Shown: positions 1-6,184 of the stretch, in pieces | Position numbering within the stretch: the first letter of the stretch is position 1 | Layout of the letters: each line of letters starts with the position of its first letter | Assembly: GCA_027001345.1 (NCBI GenBank) | Contig: JALTMS010000488.1 | Location: forward strand, 1-9,035 | DNA length: 9,035 bases | From: Acidobacteriota bacterium | GTDB lineage: Bacteria > Acidobacteriota > Polarisedimenticolia > J045 | Direction: 5' to 3' | Translations under genes and position numbers: made by a program | The notes under the pieces: model-generated | Databases searched by the model: none | What the model saw: the letters and a program-made list of their open reading frames with translations, nothing else | Told to the model about the DNA's origin: nothing

Positions 1-2145
1 GGTGCGGAGCCCGCCCAGCCGGCCACGACTCCTCCCTCGCGGCCCGCCGCCCCCGTCACCCCACGCGCTGGCGGTCTCGGCAAGGCTGTGATCGCTCCCC
101 CACCGACGACCGCCAAGGAGCGTGCGGAACTTCTCGGTCGTCCCCTCTCGGAACTCCGGCCTAGCCGACCCGATCCCCGCACCGCCAGCGCCGGTGCGGT
201 TCCGCGGCGGGGCACCGCAGCGCGTCCCTCCCCCGGCCAGCGCCCAGGGTCCCGCAAGAAAAAGGGCGGGCGTCGGGCTCAGGAGGCCGCCGCCGCCGAA
301 GCGCGGCAGGCCGCCGCTCGCCGAGTGGAAGTGCCCGAAACTCCGGTCGGCGAGGTGAAGATCTCGGACGGCATCACGATCAAGGACCTGGCGGACCGAA
401 TGGACCGTAAGGCCAAGGACATCATCACCCGCCTGTTCATGGAAAAGCAGATCATGGCCACGATCAACCTCGCCCTCGACGAAGAGACGGCGGCGTGGGT
501 CGTGGAGGCTTTCGGCGGAACACCCCACCGGGTGACGATGGAAGAGGAGGCCGTCGGAGAGGCCGCCATCGACAGCGGCGAGAGCCTACCCGACTATGCC
601 GACGGCGAGGGCGTGCCACGCCCACCAGTGGTGACGATGATGGGCCACGTCGACCACGGAAAGACCAGCCTGCTCGACGCGATTCGCTCCACGCGCGTCG
701 CCGAGCGCGAGGCGGGAGGCATCACCCAGCACATCGGCGCCTACAAGATCACCCAGCGGCACGAGGGGAAAGAGCGCGAAATCGTCTTCCTCGATACGCC
801 GGGCCACGCCGCGTTCACCATGATGCGTGCCCGCGGCGCGAAGGTGACCGACGTGGTGATACTGGTCGTCGCGGCGGACGATGGCGTCATGCCGCAAACG
901 ATCGAGGCCATCCACCATGCCAAAGCCGCCGAAGTCCCCATCATCGTGGCGGTCAACAAGATCGACAAGCCTGGTGCCAACCCTGACCGGGTACTCCAGC
1001 AGTTGATCGAGCACGATGTGCTGGTCGAGGCCTTCGGCGGCGAAACCGTAACGGTCAACGTCTCGGCCAAGACCGGTGAAGGCATCGATCAGTTGCTGGA
1101 AATGATCCTGCTGGTCTCCGAAGTCCTCGAACTGCAGGCTGATCCCAAACGTCCGGCCACGGGTACCGTACTCGAAGCCAAGCTGGACAAGTCCCGGGGC
1201 CCGATCGCCACCGTTCTGGTACAGAACGGCACGCTGAAAGTCGGTGATGTCTTTGTCGTCGGCTCGGGGATGGGCCGCGTGCGGGCGCTGGTCGATGAAC
1301 ACGACAGGCGCCTCAAGCAGGCCGGACCGGCCACTCCGGTCGTCGTCATGGGACTCGACGACGTTCCGCAGGCGGGCGACCTGTTCCAGGTCTTCCCCGA
1401 CGAGCAGAAAGCGCGGCAAATCTCGGTCTACCGCCGCCAGAAAACCAAGGAAGAGGAGCAGGCCCGCAGGACCGCCCTGCCGACCCTCGACAAGCTGCAT
1501 GAAATGATTCAGCAGGGCGAGGTCAACGAATTGCCTTTGGTGATCAAGGCCGACGTCCAGGGCTCGGTCGAGGTGCTCTCGGCAGCGCTCGAGAAACTCT
1601 CGACCTCCGAGGTGAAGGTGCGGGTCATCCATTCCGGCACCGGAGCGATCACCGAGAACGATATTCTCCTCGCCTCGGCCAGCCGGGCGATCATCATCGG
1701 CTTCAACGTCCGTCCCGAACGCGGCGTACCCGAGACGGCCCAGCGCGTAGGGGTCGATATTCGCCTGCATACGGTGATCTACAAGGTGGCCGAAGAGATC
1801 GAGCAGGCGATGCTCGCCACTCTCTCGCCGGTCGAGAAGGAAGTCTATCTCGGGCGGGTCGAGGTGCGGGAAACCTTCCGGGTTCCCAAGCTCGGCGTCA
1901 TCGCGGGCTGTTACGTGGTCGATGGTCTCGTACGCCGCGACGCCCAGATCCGACTGCTGCGTGACAACGTCGTGATCCACGAGGGCAAGATCGGCTCTCT
2001 CAAGCGGTTCAAGGATGACGCCAAGGAAGTGCGTGCCGGCTTCGAGTGCGGTATCAGCATCGAACGCTACCAGGACATCAAGCCCGGTGACGAGATCGAG
2101 GCTTTCGTGATCGAATCGGTCAAGCGCGAATCCCTCAACGCTTGA
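1..2145 (+). CDS. infB: Translation initiation factor IF-2, 5' end outside window
   Basis: IF2 is the GTPase that brings fMet-tRNA to the 30S subunit and promotes 50S joining. The frame is open from base 1 (714 residues visible), so the true start lies upstream; the GTG at 88 is internal to a Pro/Ala/Arg-rich N-terminal region. In visible-residue numbering, a basic Ala/Lys/Arg stretch (about 80-110) leads into the IF2_N domain (about 112-180). The G domain follows, with G1 GHVDHGKT at 215-222, DTPGH at 265-269 and NKID at 319-322. Next come domain II, domain III (ADVQGSVEVL) and the C-terminal fMet-tRNA-binding barrel, ending in a normal IF2 tail. No motif is broken. It leads the ylxP-truB part of the cluster, and ylxP begins 43 bases after its stop. 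The identification is certain; only the N-terminal length is unknown. Confidence 0.97.
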   Translation, partial: GAEPAQPATTPPSRPAAPVTPRAGGLGKAVIAPPPTTAKERAELLGRPLSELRPSRPDPRTASAGAVPRRGTAARPSPGQRPGSRKKKGGRRAQEAAAAEARQAAARRVEVPETPVGEVKISDGITIKDLADRMDRKAKDIITRLFMEKQIMATINLALDEETAAWVVEAFGGTPHRVTMEEEAVGEAAIDSGESLPDYADGEGVPRPPVVTMMGHVDHGKTSLLDAIRSTRVAEREAGGITQHIGAYKITQRHEGKEREIVFLDTPGHAAFTMMRARGAKVTDVVILVVAADDGVMPQTIEAIHHAKAAEVPIIVAVNKIDKPGANPDRVLQQLIEHDVLVEAFGGETVTVNVSAKTGEGIDQLLEMILLVSEVLELQADPKRPATGTVLEAKLDKSRGPIATVLVQNGTLKVGDVFVVGSGMGRVRALVDEHDRRLKQAGPATPVVVMGLDDVPQAGDLFQVFPDEQKARQISVYRRQKTKEEEQARRTALPTLDKLHEMIQQGEVNELPLVIKADVQGSVEVLSAALEKLSTSEVKVRVIHSGTGAITENDILLASASRAIIIGFNVRPERGVPETAQRVGVDIRLHTVIYKVAEEIEQAMLATLSPVEKEVYLGRVEVRETFRVPKLGVIAGCYVVDGLVRRDAQIRLLRDNVVIHEGKIGSLKRFKDDAKEVRAGFECGISIERYQDIKPGDEIEAFVIESVKRESLNA

Positions 2146-2188
2146 GCACGACCGGCTACGGGCACGCCGCCGGCAAGGAGACGTTGCG

Positions 2189-2473
2189 ATGCGAGTGGGT
2201 CTTCTCGTGATCGACGTCTTTCTGCGCGGTAGCACCTCGCTCAAGGACAAGCGCCGCGCCCTGCGCGCGATTTCCGACCGGGCCCGCTCACGGCACAACA
2301 TCGCCACCGCCGAGATCGACCACCAGGAACTCCGCCAGCGGGGCACCCTGGCCTTTGTCACCGTCGCCGACCGCCAGGAGCCCATCGAGCGCCTGTTCGA
2401 TCGACTGCTGGAAGAGGCCGACCGGATCGTACCCGGTGGCATCTCCGAGGTCTCGAGGGAGTTTCTCGGATGA
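2189..2473 (+). CDS. ylxP: YlxP-like DUF503 family protein
   Basis: This is a 94-residue protein of the DUF503/YlxP family, whose biochemical role is not settled; it is usually found beside infB and rbfA and is thought to be linked to ribosome biogenesis. The family pattern is clear: an N-terminal strand MRVGLLVIDVFL, then SLKDKRRALRAI, then the signature AEIDHQELRQRGTLAFVTV, and a C-terminal helix ending in LLEEADRI. Length matches the family. AAGGAG at 2175-2180 lies eight bases before the ATG. Its stop overlaps the truB start (ATGA, 2470-2473), which implies translational coupling. It is not RbfA, for which no motif is present. The family call is firm; the gene symbol rests on position and family. 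Confidence 0.9.
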   Translation: MRVGLLVIDVFLRGSTSLKDKRRALRAISDRARSRHNIATAEIDHQELRQRGTLAFVTVADRQEPIERLFDRLLEEADRIVPGGISEVSREFLG

Positions 2474-3393
2474 GCCGTTCGTCCCGAGCCTGCGGCCTGC
2501 TGCTGATCGACAAGGCTTCCGGGATGACCAGCCACGATGTCGTCCGCATCGTCCGCCGGGGGCTGGGCCTGCGTCGCGTGGGCCACGCCGGCACCCTCGA
2601 CCCCTTCGCCACCGGGCTGCTGCCCTGCCTGGTGGGGCCCGCCACTCGGCTGGTGCGTTTCCTCCACCGCTGGCCCAAGACCTACATCGGCCGCATCCGA
2701 CTCGGCGAAGAGACAGACACGCTCGACCTGGAAGGAACGGTCACCGAGCGCCGACCGGCTCCCCATCAGCCTCCCCCGTGGAGGGTTCTGCGGGAACTCA
2801 GCCGCCAGTTGAGCGGCACCTACAAGCAGACCCCGCCCGCCTTCTCGGCCAAGAAAATCGGTGGGACTCGGGCCCACCTCCTGGCCCGCCGGGGACAGGC
2901 CCCGATCCTGCCGGCGACCGAGGTGACCGTGCACCGTCTACGGATCCAGGCCGCTGCTCCGGCAGAACTGGTGTTCGCAGCGCGAGTCTCGAGCGGTACC
3001 TATATTCGCTCGCTGGCCCGGGACCTCGGACGCCGACTGGGAACCTTCGGGCATCTGGCGGTCCTGCGCCGCTCGGCCATCGGCCCTCTCTCGGTTCGGC
3101 AGGCGATCAGCACACAGGCCACGGGCGACGAGATGCGGGCAGCCCTGACGCCCCTTTCTGCGATCCCTCTGCCCCTCCCGGCGCTGGAACTCAGCGATGC
3201 CGGGGTCGAGGATTTTTGTCACGGCAGGGTTCTCGACCTTCCCGCCCCGCGCACCGAAGGCACCGGCGGACACCTGCGAGTGGTCGATCTTCGAGGCCGT
3301 TTGCTGGGCGTCGCCCGGGTCGAGGACGACGGCAGCGTCCGCCCGGAGGTCGTTCTCGGCAAAAGGCTTGCCGGCACCGACCCTGGATGCTAG
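2470..3393 (+). CDS. truB: tRNA pseudouridine(55) synthase TruB
   Basis: TruB isomerises U55 in the T-loop of nearly all tRNAs to pseudouridine and also acts as a tRNA folding chaperone. The 307-residue product carries the family motifs in order: LLIDKASGMTSHD (11-23), the catalytic loop GHAGTLDPFATGLL (38-51) with nucleophile Asp44, then TYIGRIRLGEETDT. YKQTPPAFSAKK follows, then SSGTYIRSLARDLG. The last 85 or so residues match the smaller C-terminal PUA-like region. The start is fixed by the 4-base overlap with ylxP and by AGGGAG at 2456-2461, eight bases upstream and inside ylxP. The 3' end overlaps a promoter-like sequence that probably serves rpsO. Neither rbfA nor ribF, frequent neighbours elsewhere, is present. 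The assignment is secure. Confidence 0.96.
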   Translation: MSRSSRACGLLLIDKASGMTSHDVVRIVRRGLGLRRVGHAGTLDPFATGLLPCLVGPATRLVRFLHRWPKTYIGRIRLGEETDTLDLEGTVTERRPAPHQPPPWRVLRELSRQLSGTYKQTPPAFSAKKIGGTRAHLLARRGQAPILPATEVTVHRLRIQAAAPAELVFAARVSSGTYIRSLARDLGRRLGTFGHLAVLRRSAIGPLSVRQAISTQATGDEMRAALTPLSAIPLPLPALELSDAGVEDFCHGRVLDLPAPRTEGTGGHLRVVDLRGRLLGVARVEDDGSVRPEVVLGKRLAGTDPGC

Positions 3394-3396
3394 GAT
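3368..3396 (+). promoter_or_regulatory. Candidate sigma-70-type promoter for rpsO
   Basis: TTGCCG (3368-3373) lies 17 bases before TAGGAT (3391-3396), and TGC directly before the hexamer makes it an extended -10. The first T of TAGGAT is also the first base of the truB stop codon. Transcription would begin near 3403 and give an rpsO leader of about 127 bases. A promoter for rpsO inside or just after truB is known in other bacteria. The call rests on consensus match alone. Confidence 0.5.
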
Positions 3397-3402
3397 CCAC
3401 GG

Positions 3403-3529
3403 CTGCGGTGTGCCACGCACACCGCTTTCTTGTTGGACAAGTAGTTGTTCCCTGTCGGTCGTCCGGTGGAGACGGGGCGGCACGAGACTGGGGGGGCCAG
3501 AGGGCGAACCCCGCGGGAGAAAGATCGAG
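3403..3529 (+). promoter_or_regulatory. Structured rpsO 5' leader, possible S15 autoregulatory element
   Basis: After the 3405-3425 hairpin the leader can form CTTGT/ACAAG (3429-3433 with 3437-3441, loop TGG). A third stem pairs CCCTGTC (3450-3456) with GACGGGG (3471-3477) and contains one U·G pair next to G-C pairs. TCC/GGA (3462-3464 with 3468-3470) stacks inside it. The second stem uses part of the T-tract of the first, so the two could be alternative states. A G-rich stretch (3491-3497) and GGGAGA, just before the ATG, end the leader. S15 represses its own mRNA through such leaders in several bacteria, using unrelated folds, and a G·U next to G-C is one feature S15 is known to recognise. 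The link here is inference. Confidence 0.4.
3405..3434 (+). terminator. Terminator-like hairpin between truB and rpsO
   Basis: GCGGTGTG (3405-3412) and CACACCGC (3418-3425) form a perfect 8-base-pair stem with a 5-base loop CCACG. It is followed at once by TTTCTTGTT (3426-3434). This resembles an intrinsic terminator with a somewhat impure U-tract, and could end or thin out transcripts arriving from truB. It sits only a few bases after the likely rpsO start site, so it could instead be a 5'-end stabilising hairpin or part of an rpsO attenuator. The stem is certain as sequence; the function is inferred. Confidence 0.45.
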
Positions 3530-3796
3530 ATGAACAAGCCAGGACTCAGTCCGGAGAAGATTCAGGAGTTTCGCCGCCATGAGACCGACAGCGGCTCTCC
3601 GGAAGTGCAGATCGCGGCACTGACGGCGCGGATCAAGCACCTGACCGAGCATTTCAAGGTTCACAAGCACGATCACCATGGCCGGCTCGGCCTGCTCAAG
3701 ATGGTCGGCCGCCGGCGGCGGCTACTGCGCTTCTTGCGGCGCAAGAACCCCGCAGCGTATCGGCAGGTGATCGAAAAGCTGGGAATCCGCCGCTGA
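3530..3796 (+). CDS. rpsO: 30S ribosomal protein S15
   Basis: S15 is a primary-binding protein of the 16S rRNA central domain (three-way junction h20-h21-h22) and nucleates the platform of the 30S subunit. The product is 88 residues, the usual length. It has the conserved run HETDSGSPEVQIAALTARI, then LTEHFKVHKHDHHGRLGLL, then VGRRRRLLRFLRRKNPAAY and the typical tail EKLGIRR. The His and Asp of KHDHH and the arginine cluster that contact rRNA are intact. GGGAGA upstream of the ATG at 3530 serves as the ribosome binding site. An upstream promoter candidate and a structured leader suggest control separate from infB-truB. pnp follows 264 bases later, the classic rpsO-pnp pairing. Confidence 0.97.
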   Translation: MNKPGLSPEKIQEFRRHETDSGSPEVQIAALTARIKHLTEHFKVHKHDHHGRLGLLKMVGRRRRLLRFLRRKNPAAYRQVIEKLGIRR

Positions 3797-3823
3797 GTGC
3801 GGTTCCCTTCCCCGCTCCCATCC

Positions 3824-3862
3824 AGGGTGCGGGCCCTCATTTTCCAGCCAGGGCGATGAGGG
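3824..3862 (+). terminator. Weak terminator or processing hairpins after rpsO
   Basis: Two competing stems follow the rpsO stop. AGGG (3824-3827) pairs with CCCT (3834-3837) and is followed by CATTTT. Alternatively CCCTCAT (3834-3840) pairs with ATGAGGG (3856-3862) across a 15-base loop. Neither has a strong U-tract, so full termination is doubtful. Partial termination or an RNase processing site between rpsO and pnp is possible by analogy with other bacteria. Confidence 0.25.
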
Positions 3863-3873
3863 GGCGAGACCGT

Positions 3874-3999
3874 CTGGGGTGACTGGACTGCGTAGCCAAG
3901 GCCGCGGCAAGGTGGCTCGAGCCACCGCGAGAAAGCGAGGGCGCCCTGCGGCTTCCTCGTCTCGTCGTGTCCGTTGGCTACACAGCCCACTGACCTCGG
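3874..3999 (+). promoter_or_regulatory. Long imperfect hairpin with nested stems in the pnp leader
   Basis: Bases 3874-3899 can pair with 3974-3999: 20 Watson-Crick pairs, two G·U pairs and four single mismatches over 26 positions. The innermost eight, GTAGCCAA (3892-3899) and TTGGCTAC (3974-3981), are perfect. The enclosed segment holds two further stems. One is the palindrome GGTGGCTCGAGCCACC (3911-3926), which gives a 6-base-pair hairpin with loop TCGA. The other pairs CGAGA plus CGAGG (3928-3932, 3936-3940) with CCTCG plus TCTCG (3955-3964), leaving a 3-base bulge. The whole resembles a three-way junction. In E. coli the pnp leader has a long stem-loop cut by RNase III and then used for PNPase autoregulation, and this element sits in the same place. 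No homology to that leader is claimed. It could instead be an inserted palindromic repeat. Confidence 0.5.
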
Positions 4000-4054
4000 T
4001 TCGGCCACTGCCCCGCTCGAACCCGGCGGCCACGGCACCTGTCGGTGCAAGGAG
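3998..4054 (+). promoter_or_regulatory. Two hairpins and Shine-Dalgarno just before pnp
   Basis: GGTTCG (3998-4003) pairs with CGAACC (4018-4023) across a 14-base loop. Then GCACC (4035-4039) pairs with GGTGC (4044-4048) around the tetraloop TGTC. The last stem ends two bases before AGGAG (4050-4054), which stands six bases ahead of GTG 4061 and fixes that start. A hairpin this close to the Shine-Dalgarno could affect ribosome access or mRNA decay. Pairing is seen in the sequence; regulation is inferred. Confidence 0.45.
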
Positions 4055-4060
4055 CAAGCT

Positions 4061-6151
4061 GTGTCCCATGTCAAGAAAAGTATCCAGGTAGGCCCCCACG
4101 AGATCACCGTGGAAACGGGCAAGATGGCCCGCCAGGCCAGCGGCGCGCTGACCATCCGCCAGGGCGATACGGTGGTACTCGTCACCGCTCAGGCAGCCAA
4201 CGCGGCCCGGGACATCCCCTTTCTTCCGCTGACGGTGGAATACCGTGAGAACATGTACGCTGGCGGCAAGATCCCTGGCGGTTTCTTCAAGCGCGAGGGG
4301 CGTCCGAATGAGAAGGAGACCCTCACCGCCCGGCTGACCGATCGGCCGCTGCGCCCCCTGTTTCCCGAAGGGTGGGCTTTCGAGACCCAGGTCATCGCCC
4401 TGGTCCTCTCTGCCGACCGCAAGCACAACCCGGACGTGCTGGCGGTCACCGGTGCTTCCTTCGCACTCTCCCTGTCCGATATTCCCTGGACCACACCGAT
4501 CGCCGCCGTGCGGATGGGCCTGGTAGACGGTGAATACCTGGTCAACCCGACCCACGAGCAAATGAAGAAGAGCAAGCTCGACATCATCGTGGCGGCCAGT
4601 GAGCACGCCATCGTGATGGTCGAAGCCGGCGCGGTGGAAGCCTCCGAAGAGGAGATCGTCACCGCGCTGTTCAAGGGCCAGGAGGCCTGCCAGCCGTTGA
4701 TCGTCGCCCAGAAGGAACTGGCCGCTGAGGCCGGCAAGCCCAAGCGCGAGTTCGTGCCCCCCGAGATCCCCTCCGAGCTGGTCGAAGAGATCCGCGCCAA
4801 GGCCCGCGGTCCGCTGCTCGAGGCCATGCAGGTCAAGGAGAAGCTCGAGTCCTACGCTCAGGTCGGCGCCGTCCTCGACGGACTGCTGGCTGATGTTCCG
4901 GAGGACAAACCCGAGCAGGCCGGCCAGATCAAGAAGATCTTCCACGACCTGCAGGATGAGATCCTCCACGACTTCGTCCTGACCAACAAGCGCCGTCTCG
5001 ACGGCCGCCGGCTCGACGAAATCCGCAAGGTGACCATCGATGTCGGCGTGCTACCCCGGACCCACGGCTCGGCCCTCTTCACGCGCGGCGAGACCCAGGC
5101 CCTGGTGCTGACCACGCTCGGCACGGCCTCCGACACCCAGCGCATCGATTCCCTCGAGTTCGAAGGCGAAAAGCGCTTCATGCTGCACTACAACTTCCCG
5201 CCCTTCTCGGTCGGAGAGGTGCGGTTCCTGCGCGGCCCGGGACGGCGGGAGATCGGCCACGGCGCACTGGCCGAGCGCGCCCTTCGGCCGATGATCCCCT
5301 CGATCGATGACTTCCCCTACACCATTCGCGTGGTCTCCGACATTCTCGAGTCCAACGGATCGTCTTCGATGGCCTCGGTCTGTGGCGGCTCCCTGTCGCT
5401 GATGGATGCCGGCGTACCGCTGCGCAAGCCCGTGGCGGGCATCGCTATGGGTCTGGTGATGAAGGACCGGGACTTCGCGGTTCTGACCGACATCGCCGGC
5501 GCCGAGGATCACCACGGGGACATGGACTTCAAGGTCACCGGCACCGCCGACGGTATCACCGCCCTGCAGATGGACATCAAGATCGGCGGCGTGACCCGTG
5601 AGGTGATGAGCCAGGCCCTCGAGCAGGCCCGCAAGGCGCGCTTCGAACTGCTCGAGATGATGAACGATGTCCTCTCCACCGGCCGCAGCGATGTCTCTCC
5701 CTACGCTCCGCGGATCATCACGATCTGGATTTCGAAAGACAAGATCCGCGATGTGATCGGCCCGGGTGGCAAGGTCATCCGCTCGATCCAGGAGCAGACC
5801 GGCTGTGATATCTCGATCGAGGACGACGGGCGCGTGGACATCGCGTCGGTCGATCTCGACGGAGCGCGCCGTGCCGCGGAGATCGTCAAGGAGCTGACGG
5901 CGGAAGCCGAACTGAACAAGATCTACATGGGGCGCGTGGTCCGCACTACCAACTTCGGTGCTTTCGTCGAGATCCTTCCCGGCGTCGAGGGTCTGCTCCA
6001 CATCTCCGAGATCGCCGAGCACCGGGTCAAGAACACCACCGACGAGATCGAGGAAGGTGACGAGGTCCTGGTCAAGGTGATCGACATCGATGCCCAGGGC
6101 CGGGTGCGCTTGTCACGCAAGGCAGCGATGCGGGAGAAGGCGGGCAACTAG
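4061..6151 (+). CDS. pnp: Polyribonucleotide nucleotidyltransferase (PNPase)
   Basis: PNPase is a trimeric 3'-to-5' exoribonuclease that phosphorolyses RNA to nucleoside diphosphates and can add tails in reverse; it acts in the cytoplasm, often with RNase E or a helicase. The 696-residue product has all five regions. These are RNase PH 1 (FFKREGRP at 75-82, LTDRPLRPLFP), the helical linker, RNase PH 2 (RTHGSALFTRGETQ from 333), a KH domain (GPGG at 567-570) and a C-terminal S1 domain (from about 621). The metal-binding and catalytic residues of the second core are present: Asp483, Asp489 and Lys491, corresponding to E. coli Asp486, Asp492 and Lys494. The GTG start gives the family-typical beginning (V)SHVKKSIQVG. 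An upstream in-frame TTG at 3974 would add 29 residues with no family counterpart and lacks a ribosome binding site. The structured leader before it suggests autoregulation. Confidence 0.97.
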   Translation: MSHVKKSIQVGPHEITVETGKMARQASGALTIRQGDTVVLVTAQAANAARDIPFLPLTVEYRENMYAGGKIPGGFFKREGRPNEKETLTARLTDRPLRPLFPEGWAFETQVIALVLSADRKHNPDVLAVTGASFALSLSDIPWTTPIAAVRMGLVDGEYLVNPTHEQMKKSKLDIIVAASEHAIVMVEAGAVEASEEEIVTALFKGQEACQPLIVAQKELAAEAGKPKREFVPPEIPSELVEEIRAKARGPLLEAMQVKEKLESYAQVGAVLDGLLADVPEDKPEQAGQIKKIFHDLQDEILHDFVLTNKRRLDGRRLDEIRKVTIDVGVLPRTHGSALFTRGETQALVLTTLGTASDTQRIDSLEFEGEKRFMLHYNFPPFSVGEVRFLRGPGRREIGHGALAERALRPMIPSIDDFPYTIRVVSDILESNGSSSMASVCGGSLSLMDAGVPLRKPVAGIAMGLVMKDRDFAVLTDIAGAEDHHGDMDFKVTGTADGITALQMDIKIGGVTREVMSQALEQARKARFELLEMMNDVLSTGRSDVSPYAPRIITIWISKDKIRDVIGPGGKVIRSIQEQTGCDISIEDDGRVDIASVDLDGARRAAEIVKELTAEAELNKIYMGRVVRTTNFGAFVEILPGVEGLLHISEIAEHRVKNTTDEIEEGDEVLVKVIDIDAQGRVRLSRKAAMREKAGN

Positions 6152-6184
6152 CCCACCTTCATTGCCACGGGAGGGCGCCGCAAG

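Noticed and set aside
88..2145. GTG at 88 as the infB start
   Set aside because: The same frame is open to base 1 with IF2-like Pro/Ala-rich sequence, and no Shine-Dalgarno precedes 88.
586..2934. A 782-codon open frame on the minus strand across infB, ylxP and truB
   Set aside because: It lies antisense to three well-conserved genes, has low-complexity Asp/Gly/Arg-rich content and shows no domain. Long antisense frames are expected in GC-rich DNA.
3433..3461. TTGGAC at 3433 as a second rpsO -35 box
   Set aside because: No A/T-rich -10 lies 15-19 bases downstream, and the sequence is part of a small hairpin.
2355..3533. A 392-codon plus-strand frame overlapping ylxP and truB
   Set aside because: It is an out-of-frame Pro/Arg/Ser-rich translation of truB, which is certain in its own frame.
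3974..4060. TTG at 3974 as the pnp start
   Set aside because: It would add 29 residues not found in PNPases and fall inside the long hairpin arm. GTG 4061 has AGGAG six bases away and matches family N-termini.
3722..4969. A 415-codon minus-strand frame across the rpsO-pnp spacer and pnp
   Set aside because: It is mostly antisense to pnp. The part crossing the spacer is explained by the palindromic sequence and has no recognisable family.
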